Assembly: GCF_963675905.1 (NCBI RefSeq)
Contig: NZ_OY780936.1
Span: 2,365,946 to 2,429,945 of the forward strand
Length of the DNA stretch: 64,000 bases
Direction of reading: 5' to 3'
Source: an uncultured Bacteroides sp.
GTDB lineage: Bacteria; Bacteroidota; Bacteroidia; Bacteroidales; Bacteroidaceae
Every line of letters starts with the position of its first letter. Within the stretch, counting starts at the first letter, position 1. The notes below the pieces were generated by a model. The model made no database searches, had not been told where the DNA came from, and saw only the letters and a program-made list of their open reading frames with translations. Positions 34,987 to 43,974 of this stretch are shown one piece after another. A program made the translations under genes and the position numbers.

Positions 34987-36423
34987 ATGAAAAATAAACA
35001 TGTAATATTTATTCTTTTTTGCCTGTCGGCTTTTTCAATATCTGCTCAAACCTTGGAAGAAGCTAAAGAGCTATTTAAGAATGGGCAGTTTGAACAGGCA
35101 AAACCTGCATTCTATAAGTTATTAAAAAGCACTCCTAAAAACCCGAACTACAATTTTTGGTATGGTGCATGCTGCTATGAGACCGGAGAAAAAAATAATG
35201 CTGAAAAATATTTAGTTGTTGGTGCCAGCAAGAAAATTCAGGAAGCTTTCCGCTACTTAGGCCAACTATACAGCGAGCAGTATCGCTATGAAGAGGCTGA
35301 AGAAAATTTCAGTGCTTACGAAGCAATGCTGATAAAAAATAATCAGCCCACAGAAAAATACGAAAACGCCATAAAACAAGCAACCTTAGGAAATCAGATG
35401 ATTAAAGGAGTTGAGAAAGTTGCCATTATAGACAGCATTGTTGTTAATAAGAGCAATTTTCTTAGTGCTTATAAAATTAGTGAAGAATCCGGTTCACTAT
35501 CTACCTTTAATGAATTCTTTAAAACAGAAGGAAATAATGAAGGTATGGTTTATCAAACAGAATTAGGAAATAAGCTTTACTATGGCGATAAAGGTAAAGG
35601 GAATCATTTAAATATTTACACCAAAACCAAGTTACTCGGTCAGTGGAGCGAACCTTCATTACTTCCTACCTCAATCAATTCAGGCAGTGATGCCAATTAT
35701 CCGTTTGTTATGTCGGATGGAATCACCATCTACTACGCGTCCAAAGGAAAAGGTTCTGTAGGCGGGTATGATATTTTTGTCACTCGTTATAACAGCGATA
35801 CAGATAATTATCTGAATCCTGAAAACGTAGGTATGCCATTTAATTCACCGTTCAATGATTACATGTACGTAATCGACGAATTCAATAACCTAGGCTGGTT
35901 TGCATCTGATCGTTACCAACCGGAAGGCAAAGTATGCATCTATATCTTTATACCAAATGAGTCTAAACAGATTTATGATTACGACTCAACTGATAATGAA
36001 AAGCTTATTTCGCTTGCAAAAATCAGTTCCATAAAAGAGAGTTGGAAAGGAAGAGAAGCGGATGTAAAAGCAGCAAAAGAACGACTCACAGACGTAAGAA
36101 ATCATAAACCAAAGGCAAAAGTAAAGAATGAGTTTGAATTCGTAATCAATGATCAGCTCACATACACCCAGCAAGAAGATTTCACTTCTCCAAAAGCTGT
36201 TGAGCTGGTAAAGAAATGGCAACAAACCCTCTCTGATTATGAGATGCAGGCTCAGAAGCTAGAGAAACAACGTGAAAATTATAGTAAATCAACGAAGGAT
36301 AAACAAAAATCTCTTGCACTTGGCATACTCGATCTAGAAAAAAGAGTAGAGCAAATAAACGAAGAGGTAAAGGCATTAGAGATCAACATCCGTAACGAAG
36401 AAAATAATTTCCTGAAGAAGTAG
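34987..36423 (+). CDS. Exported TPR and PD40 beta-propeller protein with coiled-coil tail
   Basis: The 478-residue protein has a signal peptide (cleavage near ISAQ), tetratricopeptide-like helices (residues ~20-130: LFKNGQFEQAKPAFYKLL, NFWYGACCYETGEKNNAEKYL), WD40-like PD40 repeats (~190-325, with SDGITIYYASKGKGSVGGYDIF) and a Lys/Glu-rich coiled coil (~395-478). TPR-PD40-OmpA proteins such as PorE occur in type IX secretion. Here the OmpA domain is replaced by a coiled coil, so a scaffolding role in the periplasm is suggested but not shown. The nfeD-floA pair follows. Confidence 0.65.
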   Translation: MKNKHVIFILFCLSAFSISAQTLEEAKELFKNGQFEQAKPAFYKLLKSTPKNPNYNFWYGACCYETGEKNNAEKYLVVGASKKIQEAFRYLGQLYSEQYRYEEAEENFSAYEAMLIKNNQPTEKYENAIKQATLGNQMIKGVEKVAIIDSIVVNKSNFLSAYKISEESGSLSTFNEFFKTEGNNEGMVYQTELGNKLYYGDKGKGNHLNIYTKTKLLGQWSEPSLLPTSINSGSDANYPFVMSDGITIYYASKGKGSVGGYDIFVTRYNSDTDNYLNPENVGMPFNSPFNDYMYVIDEFNNLGWFASDRYQPEGKVCIYIFIPNESKQIYDYDSTDNEKLISLAKISSIKESWKGREADVKAAKERLTDVRNHKPKAKVKNEFEFVINDQLTYTQQEDFTSPKAVELVKKWQQTLSDYEMQAQKLEKQRENYSKSTKDKQKSLALGILDLEKRVEQINEEVKALEINIRNEENNFLKK

Positions 36424-36444
36424 ATATATTGTAATATTTTTACT

Positions 36445-36452
36445 TATATTTG
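36445..36452 (+). promoter_or_regulatory. -7 promoter element of nfeD-floA
   Basis: TATATTTG is an exact TAnnTTTG match 15 bp before ATG 36468. The in-frame TTG at 36450 lies inside it and is therefore not the start codon. Confidence 0.5.
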
Positions 36453-36467
36453 GCAAAAAGAAAACAA

Positions 36468-36950
36468 ATGGATATACTAATTATAATAGGCCTTATTTTA
36501 GCCGGAATCATTTTATTTCTTATTGAAATATTCATCATTCCCGGTATCAGTTTTGCAGGAATAGGTGCATTCTTTTGTTTAATCTATGCCAATTATTTTG
36601 CATTTTCCAATTTAGGAAATACAGCAGGGTTCATCACATTGGCAGCTTCCGCCCTCGCCTGTATAGCTTCATTGATAATATTCATGAAATCAAAAACACT
36701 GGATAAAATGGCTCTGAAAAAAAATATAACCTCAACCGTTGACAACAAAGCCGAACAAAGCGTAAAGGTTGGCGATACAGGTATAGCATTCACACGTCTG
36801 GCACTGATTGGCATGGCCGATATTAACGGACACCATGTAGAAGTTCGCTCCATTGACGGATATATTGAAGAAAAAACACCTATCGTTGTTTCCCGTATAG
36901 ACAATGGAACCATCCTGGTAGAGAAAATAAAACAAGAAACTACAAACTAA
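36468..36950 (+). CDS. NfeD family membrane protein
   Basis: The 160-residue protein has two to three N-terminal membrane segments (residues ~3-75) and a C-terminal OB-fold-like domain (VGDTGIAFTRLALIGMADINGHHVEV). NfeD proteins pair with SPFH/flotillin proteins, and the floA gene starts 12 bp downstream. It probably helps organise membrane microdomains. ATG 36468 is chosen because an upstream TTG overlaps the promoter. Confidence 0.85.
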   Translation: MDILIIIGLILAGIILFLIEIFIIPGISFAGIGAFFCLIYANYFAFSNLGNTAGFITLAASALACIASLIIFMKSKTLDKMALKKNITSTVDNKAEQSVKVGDTGIAFTRLALIGMADINGHHVEVRSIDGYIEEKTPIVVSRIDNGTILVEKIKQETTN

Positions 36951-36962
36951 TACGATAAAAAA

Positions 36963-37961
36963 ATGATCAGTCCTACTTTTCTGACGATGATTCTTATTGG
37001 AGGAGGTATTCTCTTCCTGGTCATCTTCTTTCATTATGTACCGTTTTTCCTTTGGCTTTCAGCTAAAGTATCGGGAGTTAATATGTCATTGGTACAACTT
37101 TTCCTGATGCGTATCCGTAACGTACCGCCTTATATAATAGTACCTGCAATGATCGAAGCCCACAAAGCCGGTCTGAGCAACATCACCCGCGATGAACTGG
37201 AAGCTCATTATCTGGCTGGCGGACATGTAGAGAAGGTGGTTCATGCACTGGTCTCCGCATCAAAAGCAAATATCGAATTATCCTTTCAGATGGCTACAGC
37301 TATCGACCTTGCCGGTCGTGATGTATTCCAGGCTGTTCAAATGTCAGTAAACCCAAAAGTATTGGATACCCCTCCTGTTTACGCAGTTGCAAAGAATGGT
37401 ATTCAGCTGATTACCAAAGCACGTGTTACCGTTCGTGCCAATATCAAAAGATTGGTGGGAGGAGCAGGTGAAGACACCATCCTTGCCCGTGTAGGTGAAG
37501 GAATTGTAGCTTCCATCGGTGCGGCCGACAGCCACAAAGATGTATTGGAACATCCGGACAGTATTTCTAAGGTAGTGTTGCATAAAGGACTCGACCAAGG
37601 TACTGCATTCGAAATACTTTCCATTGATATCGCGGATATTGATATTGGTAAGAACATTGGTGCCGAACTACAGATAGATCAGGCTAATGCCGATAAGAAT
37701 ATTGCTCAGGCTAAAGCAGAAGAGCGCCGTGCCATGGCTGTGGCTTCCGAACAGGAAATGAAGGCCAAAGCTCAGGAAGCACGTGCAAAGGTAATTGAAG
37801 CAGAAGCAGAAGTTCCAAAGGCTATGGCTGATGCTTTCAGAAGCGGCAATCTTGGAATTATGGATTATTGCAAGATTAAGAACATTGAAGCAGATACTTC
37901 AATGCGTGAAACTATTGCAAAGCCGGTATCTTCATCACCAAAGAAGCCTTTGACTGAATAA
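36963..37961 (+). CDS. floA: Flotillin-like protein FloA
   Basis: The 332-residue protein has an N-terminal membrane hairpin (residues ~5-35), then the FloA-specific body: [36 protein letters not shown] and [19 protein letters not shown]. The C-terminal Ala/Glu/Lys-rich coiled coil (residues ~245-300, [20 protein letters not shown]) serves in oligomerisation. FloA scaffolds bacterial lipid microdomains. It forms an operon with nfeD and is followed by a terminator. Confidence 0.92.
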   Translation: MISPTFLTMILIGGGILFLVIFFHYVPFFLWLSAKVSGVNMSLVQLFLMRIRNVPPYIIVPAMIEAHKAGLSNITRDELEAHYLAGGHVEKVVHALVSASKANIELSFQMATAIDLAGRDVFQAVQMSVNPKVLDTPPVYAVAKNGIQLITKARVTVRANIKRLVGGAGEDTILARVGEGIVASIGAADSHKDVLEHPDSISKVVLHKGLDQGTAFEILSIDIADIDIGKNIGAELQIDQANADKNIAQAKAEERRAMAVASEQEMKAKAQEARAKVIEAEAEVPKAMADAFRSGNLGIMDYCKIKNIEADTSMRETIAKPVSSSPKKPLTE

Positions 37962-37982
37962 GAGATCTGTAAACTTAATATG

Positions 37983-38016
37983 TGTTGCCATTGTTGTATT
38001 CTCAGCTATGGCAACA
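37983..38016 (+). terminator. Intrinsic terminator after floA
   Basis: A perfect 9-bp stem (TGTTGCCAT with ATGGCAACA), a 16-nt loop and a TTTCTTTT tail lie 20 bp after the floA stop codon. Confidence 0.65.
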
Positions 38017-38050
38017 TTTCTTTTATATATTGACCTAAAACAGAAACAAT

Positions 38051-38920
38051 ATGAGATATTTTGCTGAATCAGAATTGATAATAAACCCCGACGGTTCGGT
38101 ATTTCATCTACACGTAAAACCGGAACAACTGGCAGATAAAGTTATCCTTGTTGGCGATCCGGGCAGAGTAGCTACTGTAGCAGCTCACTTTGACAACAAA
38201 GAGTTTGAAGTAGAAAGCAGAGAATTCAGAACCATCACCGGAACTTACAAAGGAAAAAGAATCACTGTTCTCTCCACCGGCATAGGATGTGATAACATAG
38301 ATATCGTGATCAATGAGCTTGATGCATTGGCCAACATAGATTTCAACACCCGCGAAGAAAAGAAAGAATTCCGCAGCCTCGAACTTGTACGCATCGGAAC
38401 TTGTGGCGGATTACAGCCCAATACACCGGTAGGCACGTTCATCTGTTCACAGAAATCAATCGGTTTCGACGGATTACTGAATTTCTATGCAGGAAGAAAC
38501 GAAGCTTGCGATCTTGCTTTTGAAGAAGCATTTAAGAAACACATGAACTGGTCTCCCCTACTCTGCGCACCTTATGTGATTGACGCCAATGCGGAACTCA
38601 TTGCTCGCATAAACTTGGGAGATATGGTAAACGGTGTAACAATTGCCGCCGGAGGATTCTTCGGACCGCAAGGACGCGAACTTCGTGTACCGCTTGCCGA
38701 TCCTAAACAAAACGAAAAGATAGAGTCATTTGAATACAACGGTTATAAAATCACCAACTTCGAAATGGAAAGTTCGGCACTGGCAGGGCTGGCCAAACTT
38801 ATGGATCACAAAGCCATGACTGTGTGCATGGTTATTGCCAACCGTCTTATCAAGGAAGCCAACCCTAATTATAAGAACTCTATTGATACATTAATTAAAA
38901 CCGTACTCGACAGAATTTAA
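38051..38920 (+). CDS. Nucleoside phosphorylase (uridine phosphorylase-like)
   Basis: The 289-residue protein is a NP-I family phosphorylase that splits nucleosides with phosphate. It shows VILVGDPGRVATVAAHF (phosphate loop), STGIGCDNIDIVINEL, RIGTCGGLQPNTPVG and ITNFEMESSALAGLA (ribose-binding Glu). A pyrimidine substrate is suggested by overall resemblance to Udp; this is not certain. It ends 4 bp before mnmE, so the genes are coupled. Confidence 0.85.
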   Translation: MRYFAESELIINPDGSVFHLHVKPEQLADKVILVGDPGRVATVAAHFDNKEFEVESREFRTITGTYKGKRITVLSTGIGCDNIDIVINELDALANIDFNTREEKKEFRSLELVRIGTCGGLQPNTPVGTFICSQKSIGFDGLLNFYAGRNEACDLAFEEAFKKHMNWSPLLCAPYVIDANAELIARINLGDMVNGVTIAAGGFFGPQGRELRVPLADPKQNEKIESFEYNGYKITNFEMESSALAGLAKLMDHKAMTVCMVIANRLIKEANPNYKNSIDTLIKTVLDRI

Positions 38921-38924
38921 CAAG

Positions 38925-40316
38925 ATGATAAATCAGGATACAATCTGCGCCGTAGCCACCGCACAAGGAGGAGCCATCGGCATAATCAGAGTCTCAGGCC
39001 CCGAAGCCATAGCTATAACAAGCTCAATATTTGTGCCCGTACAGGAAAAAGTAAAACTGCAAGACAAAGAAGCATACACCCTTACCTTTGGGAAAATTTG
39101 TAAAGGAGAAGAGGTGATTGATGAAGTGCTTGTCAGCCTTTTCCGTGCCCCCCACTCCTATACAGGTGAAGACTCCACAGAGATATCGTGTCATGGTTCA
39201 TCCTATATTCTGCAACAGGTTATGCAACTGCTCATAGAAAAAGGTTGCCGTTCTGCTCTTCCTGGAGAGTACACTCAGCGAGCCTTCCTCAATGGAAAGA
39301 TGGACCTCAGTCAGGCCGAAGCAGTAGCCGATCTTATCGCTTCTTCTTCAGCGGCAACCCATCGCCTTGCCATGAGTCAGATGCGTGGTGGATTCAGTAA
39401 AGAGCTGACCGACCTCCGCACTCAGTTACTCAACTTTGTTTCCATGGTAGAACTAGAGCTCGACTTCAGTGAAGAAGATGTAGAGTTTGCCAACCGCGAC
39501 GCACTTCTAAAGCTGACTGAGAATATAGAGCAAGTAATTACTCGTCTGGCAGATTCGTTCAATGTGGGTAACGCCATAAAGAATGGTATCCCCGTAGCCA
39601 TTATCGGAGAAACTAACGCCGGAAAATCCACACTGCTCAACGTGCTGCTCAATGAAGAAAAAGCCATTGTCAGTGATATTCACGGTACTACCCGCGATGT
39701 TATTGAAGACACCATAACCATAAAAGGCACACTGTTCCGCTTTATCGACACTGCCGGCATCCGCGAAACGCACGATAAGATTGAAAGCATCGGTATTGAG
39801 CGCACCTTCCGCAAGCTCGATCAGGCAGAAATCGTACTCTGCATGATTGCTGCCACCGATAGTCACGAGCAAATAGAACAACTGGCTGCCAAAATCAAAC
39901 CAAAGTGCAAAGGCAAGCAACTCATTATGGTGTTCAACAAAAGCGATCTCATCACCGAAGATCAGAAAAACGATTTGGAAAAGCTGGCAACCAAGCATAA
40001 ATCGAGCCATATCTTTATCTCGGCAAAGAACCGTGTAAACACAGTTGAGCTGGAAGACCTGCTAGTGAAAACCGCCAATCTTCCAACCGTTACTCAGAAT
40101 GATGTGATTGTAACCAACATTCGCCATTACGAAGCGCTGGTACATGCTCTCGATTCTATTCACCGTGTAAAAGATGGATTGCATAATAACATTTCAGGCG
40201 ACTTCCTTTCACAGGACATTCGCGAGTGCATGCATTATTTAGGAGAGATTACCGGAACAATATCTAACGATGAAATTTTAGGGAATATCTTTTCGCATTT
40301 TTGCATCGGCAAATAA
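38925..40316 (+). CDS. mnmE: tRNA modification GTPase MnmE
   Basis: The 463-residue GTPase works with MnmG on the wobble uridine of several tRNAs. It has the N-terminal folate-binding domain (TICAVATAQGGAIGIIRVSG), the inserted G domain with GETNAGKSTLLN (P-loop, residues ~227-238), DTAGIRET and NKSD, and the C-terminal CIGK with the functional cysteine. Full length. It is slightly richer in G+C than the genes to its left. Confidence 0.97.
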   Translation: MINQDTICAVATAQGGAIGIIRVSGPEAIAITSSIFVPVQEKVKLQDKEAYTLTFGKICKGEEVIDEVLVSLFRAPHSYTGEDSTEISCHGSSYILQQVMQLLIEKGCRSALPGEYTQRAFLNGKMDLSQAEAVADLIASSSAATHRLAMSQMRGGFSKELTDLRTQLLNFVSMVELELDFSEEDVEFANRDALLKLTENIEQVITRLADSFNVGNAIKNGIPVAIIGETNAGKSTLLNVLLNEEKAIVSDIHGTTRDVIEDTITIKGTLFRFIDTAGIRETHDKIESIGIERTFRKLDQAEIVLCMIAATDSHEQIEQLAAKIKPKCKGKQLIMVFNKSDLITEDQKNDLEKLATKHKSSHIFISAKNRVNTVELEDLLVKTANLPTVTQNDVIVTNIRHYEALVHALDSIHRVKDGLHNNISGDFLSQDIRECMHYLGEITGTISNDEILGNIFSHFCIGK

Positions 40317-40332
40317 AACAAAATAGTTTAAC

Positions 40333-40922
40333 ATGAAAAGAATCTTTATGTCCTTGGCAATGCTGTCAAGCCTGACTACCACATTTGCACAAACGAAAGT
40401 CTATACATTACAAGACTGGAAGATAAAAAACTATGACCCCGCAAAAGAACTATGCCTGAATGTCAGCGTGTACAAGTTGGACTTTAACCATCCACTACCT
40501 TTGTGGCAAGACGACAGACAGAAAGAACATTCTCTGTCACTACCCTACTCGATACCTCCCATTTCGTAGAAGGCATGCAGGCAGGACTCACCGCTTATGC
40601 TGCGCCACTTAATCATTATGACGTAGTGGTGAAACGCAACAGAAAACTCTACGTTAAATCAAATATCCGACTTGGAGAACTCGCTCATTGCTACAAGGAA
40701 ATAGAACTTAAAGGCAAGTCGGCCTATCTGCGCATCACGTCTGACAAAGATTATTATTATCTCGAAGCTTCATCAGATGGAAAGAAATAAAAACCTTTAG
40801 GACGAATGGATTTCCGCTACCTTAGTACTGAGGTTATCGGTGGCTTTACGGGTGTAATGCTGGGTGTCTTTGCTCAGTGTCCAGATAATAAGGGGTTCGC
40901 TGACTTTGACTGGATAGAGTAA
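40333..40922 (+). pseudogene. Broken exported glycosidase with GH43 C-terminal domain
   Basis: A start with a signal peptide (MKRIFMSLAMLSS...FAQ) runs open to 40569. The downstream domain is in another frame from ~40500: RRQTERTFSVTTLLDT, GMQAGLTAY, then, after an in-frame TAA at 40788-40790, KPLGRMDFRYLSTE, GGFTGVMLGVFAQ and FADFDWIE, ending at 40922. These pieces match the concanavalin-like C-terminal domain of GH43 beta-xylosidases. The catalytic beta-propeller is missing entirely, so an internal deletion joined a 5' end to a late part, and a frameshift and a stop followed. The 5' piece may come from a different gene. Confidence 0.75.
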
Positions 40923-40954
40923 AATTTAAAACAACCTAACAAGTGAAATCTTAT

Positions 40955-43228
40955 ATGAAAAGAATCTTTTTAAATCTGTGTGTATTGCTTTGCGTTGCCT
41001 CTGCATCAGCACAAAACCGCACTCTCTTTGACGATGAGTGGCGTTTCAACCTTGGTGATGACTCACTGGCATCCCAAACAGTTTATGATGACAGCCAATG
41101 GCGTAGCCTTACCTTACCCCATGACTGGAGTATAGAAGGAAAGTTTGACGCAACCAGCCACGTGGGTGGCGACGGAGGATACCTTCCTACCGGCATTGGA
41201 TGGTATAGAAAACAGTTTACGGTTCCTGCATCAGCCAAAGGAAAGCAGGTGTTGCTTTACTTCGAAGGCGTCTACATGAACTCTCAGGTGTACGTCAACG
41301 GTCAGCTTGCTGGAGGTCATCCTTACGGCTATAGTTCTTTCTATGTAGATATCACCGACCATCTCCTCAACGGAAAGAAGAATACGGTAGCTGTGCGCGT
41401 CGACAATGCCCAGCAAAAGAACAGTCGCTGGTATTCGGGCAGCGGCATCTATCGCCATGTGTGGCTCGAGGAGCGAGTGATGAACCATATCAATGACCCT
41501 TGGAAACTCTTTGTCCGTACGGATAAGGTGTATGGCATCTCTGTCGATGGAACGAAGGCTGACTCTGCTGTAGTAAGAATATCTTACGAGGGAAGAGCGG
41601 ACGAACTGCGTACCTACCGTAGTGTGAATCTCTGGAGTCCTGAACATCCTGTGCTCTATGATATAAAGGTGGGCGACCTCACCGTAGAGCATGGTTTCAG
41701 AACCATAGAATTCTCAGTAGAAAAGGGATTCCTTCTTAACGGCAAGACAGTGAAGATAAACGGTGGTTGCATTCATCACGACAATGGCATTCTGGGTGCT
41801 GCGGCTTATGACAAGGCTGAATGGCGAAAGGCTGAACTGATGAAGCGTGCCGGATTCAATGCCGTACGCACTTCGCACAATGCTCCTGCTCCAGAGTTCC
41901 TTCGTGCCTGCGACCACATAGGACTTATGGTAATTGACGAGGCGTTTGACGGATGGCGTGACGAGAAGAACAAGTACGACTACCACACACTCATCGATCA
42001 GTGGTGGAAGAGCGATGTTGATGCTCTCGTACTGCGTGACCGCAACCATCCAAGCATCATCAGTTGGAGCAATGGTAATGAGGTTATTGAGCGCAAGAAG
42101 CTCGAGGTTGTCATGACCTCGAAGAAACTTGCCGACCGTATGCGCGAGCTCGATCCTACACGTCCTGTCACACAGGCACTGGCAGCTTGGGACAGTGATT
42201 GGGAAATCTACGACCCACTAGCAGCAACACTTGATATTACAGGTTATAACTACATGATACATAAGGCAGAGAGCGACCACGCGAGAGTACCTGAGAGAAT
42301 AATGTGGCAGACAGAATCCTTCCCTCGTCACGCCTTCTCAAACTGGAAAACGGTGGCAGAACATCCTTATATTATTGGTGACTTCGTGTGGACTGCTTTG
42401 GATTATGTTGGCGAAAGCAGCATCGGTGCTTGGCACTATAAGGGCGAGAACCAGAGCGAGAATTGGCAGGGTGACCACTTCCCTTGGCATGGTGCCTACT
42501 GTGGCGACATAGACGTTACCGGTTGGCGCAAACCTATCTCTCATTACCGCGAGATTCTTTGGTCTGACAAGCATTCACTCTACATGGCAGTAAAAGAGCC
42601 TCAGGGTTATATTGGTGAGTTCAAGGAGACCTCTTGGTCAGTTTGGCCCACATGGGAATCATGGAACTGGAAGGGACACGAAGGAAAGGCTATTGATGTG
42701 GAAATTTACTCTCGTTATCCCAAGGTGCGCCTCTATTATAATGATCAGTTGATTGGTGAAAAGCAAACAACCCGTTCTGAAGAGTTTAAAGCCATATTCA
42801 CGCTCAACTATGCTCCAGGCACACTTCGCTCTGTAGGAGTGGATAGCAATGGCAAAGAGATAGCAGAATCCGCCCAGACACTTCAAACATCAGGAGAAGC
42901 CACACAACTTCGTCTTACCCCAACAGCTACTAAGATGAAAGCTGATGGTCAGGACATCGTGTGGGTAGAAGTACAGCTGCTCGACAAGAATGGTATTCCT
43001 GTACCTGATACCTCAGACGAACTCCAATTCTCTGTCACTGGTCCTGTACAAATCCTTGCCACAGGTACTGCCGATATGAAGGACATGGAGCCTTATGTTA
43101 CCCCTCAATGTAAGGCGTGGAAAGGACGTGCAATCTGCGCCATTCGTAGCACCAAGAAGAGGGGAAATGCTAAGCTTACGGTAAAGACAAAAGCTTATAG
43201 TTCAACAATAGTGTTGAAAACAAATTAA
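40955..43228 (+). CDS. Glycoside hydrolase family 2 (beta-galactosidase-like)
   Basis: The 757-residue exported enzyme (signal peptide ending ASASAQ) has the GH2 plan: sugar-binding jelly roll (residues ~20-180, LPHDWSIEGKF), immunoglobulin-like domain, TIM barrel with the acid/base in SNGNEVIER (E376) and the nucleophile in MWQTESFP (E454), then DUF4982-like and C-terminal Ig-like domains. It should remove beta-galactosyl or related residues from plant or host glycans in the periplasm. ATG 40955 is chosen over GTG 40943. Base composition is visibly richer in G+C than the flanking genes and its neighbours are broken glycosidase pieces, so this is probably a transferred and decaying utilisation locus without SusCD genes. 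Confidence 0.85.
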   Translation: MKRIFLNLCVLLCVASASAQNRTLFDDEWRFNLGDDSLASQTVYDDSQWRSLTLPHDWSIEGKFDATSHVGGDGGYLPTGIGWYRKQFTVPASAKGKQVLLYFEGVYMNSQVYVNGQLAGGHPYGYSSFYVDITDHLLNGKKNTVAVRVDNAQQKNSRWYSGSGIYRHVWLEERVMNHINDPWKLFVRTDKVYGISVDGTKADSAVVRISYEGRADELRTYRSVNLWSPEHPVLYDIKVGDLTVEHGFRTIEFSVEKGFLLNGKTVKINGGCIHHDNGILGAAAYDKAEWRKAELMKRAGFNAVRTSHNAPAPEFLRACDHIGLMVIDEAFDGWRDEKNKYDYHTLIDQWWKSDVDALVLRDRNHPSIISWSNGNEVIERKKLEVVMTSKKLADRMRELDPTRPVTQALAAWDSDWEIYDPLAATLDITGYNYMIHKAESDHARVPERIMWQTESFPRHAFSNWKTVAEHPYIIGDFVWTALDYVGESSIGAWHYKGENQSENWQGDHFPWHGAYCGDIDVTGWRKPISHYREILWSDKHSLYMAVKEPQGYIGEFKETSWSVWPTWESWNWKGHEGKAIDVEIYSRYPKVRLYYNDQLIGEKQTTRSEEFKAIFTLNYAPGTLRSVGVDSNGKEIAESAQTLQTSGEATQLRLTPTATKMKADGQDIVWVEVQLLDKNGIPVPDTSDELQFSVTGPVQILATGTADMKDMEPYVTPQCKAWKGRAICAIRSTKKRGNAKLTVKTKAYSSTIVLKTN

Positions 43229-43229
43229 C

Positions 43230-43346
43230 GAAGGCACAACAGATCTGTTTATCCTGAAATTAAAGGCTAAGCACAAAGTGAAGTTCGACCTAGAAGTTGT
43301 GAACGGAATATTGGTTGACAAAAATCTGAACACACATAAGTTTTAA
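43230..43346 (+). pseudogene. 3' remnant of an unidentified gene
   Basis: A 38-codon open stretch (EGTTDLFILKLKAKHKVK..., stop at 43344-43346) has no start codon, with a TGA upstream in frame at 43215. It looks like the last piece of an exported carbohydrate-active protein, left behind the GH2 gene. The parent family is not identified. Treat as a fragment in the decayed locus. Confidence 0.4.
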
Positions 43347-43365
43347 TAGATAAACATACCCTAAT

Positions 43366-43402
43366 AAAAGCTATCTGGAATATTGAGTTTCGGGTAGCTT
43401 TT
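43366..43402. terminator. Intrinsic terminator between convergent genes
   Basis: A 10-bp stem with one wobble (AAAAGCTATC with GGTAGCTTTT), a T-run on the plus strand and A-run on the left serve the GH2 locus and perhaps the convergent GNAT gene. Confidence 0.7.
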
Positions 43403-43416
43403 TTGTTTTCTATAGT

Positions 43417-43719
43417 TCATAACGCGCAAGTACCTTCCCCTCCAAAATCGTTTCCCGTAATACCGTTATACTCCGGATGCCTTTGAAGCCAGACAACTGC
43501 ATACGAACAAGTAGCCACAGGCTTATATCCATTTTCCAGAGCATAATCGTAAGCAGCCTTTACCAAAGCAGAAGCTATTCCCCTACCCCCTATTTCCTGC
43601 GGAACAATAGTATGACGGATATCTAAACCACCGTCAATAAGCTTGTAAGAAACATGAGCAGTTACTCCATCAACTACCACACTGAAAATCTCTTTTTCCT
43701 TATCATGTTTTATATTCAT
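43417..43719 (-). CDS. Small GNAT N-acetyltransferase-like protein (YjdJ/Gtn type)
   Basis: The 100-residue protein has the minimal GNAT fold: VSYKLIDGGLDIRHTIVP, then EIGGRGIASALVKAAYDYALENG (acetyl-CoA pyrophosphate loop) and VATCSYAVVWLQRHPEY. Such short GNAT-like proteins are widespread with unknown substrates. Monocistronic. Confidence 0.85.
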   Translation of the reverse strand: MNIKHDKEKEIFSVVVDGVTAHVSYKLIDGGLDIRHTIVPQEIGGRGIASALVKAAYDYALENGYKPVATCSYAVVWLQRHPEYNGITGNDFGGEGTCAL

Positions 43720-43934
43720 AATCTTTCAATAAATATTTCATTTTATTACAAATATAATAATTGCATCTATAATAAAACTAATCATTAGTCTACAAAAAAC
43801 AGGTATTTAGTATTTAATCCGGATATATGCTTTATTACAAAAACAGTTTACTCAAATATATTTAAAACAACAAATCATGTTTTTTATCGTCTGGTATAGA
43901 TTTTAACATTGACATTTCATTAAAAAACTGGTTT

Positions 43935-43969
43935 TTTCCTTGCAAAAAGGAAATAATTCTATATTTTTG
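43935..43969 (+). promoter_or_regulatory. Promoter with palindrome, before DUF4143 gene; probably leaderless
   Basis: A -33 TTG (43940-43942), a 19-bp spacer and a -7 TATTTTTG (43962-43969) form a good promoter. The -7 element ends only 5 bp before ATG 43975, so the transcript would have almost no leader. TTTCCTTGCAAAAAGGAAA is an imperfect palindrome over the -33 element and may bind a repressor. The rest of the 43720-43974 gap is A+T-rich with nothing else recognisable. Confidence 0.5.
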
Positions 43970-43974
43970 TCCTT

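Noticed and set aside
40503-40790. Independent small gene starting at GTG 40503
   Set aside because: It is the frame-shifted middle of the GH43-type remnant; the domain continues past the stop at 40790.
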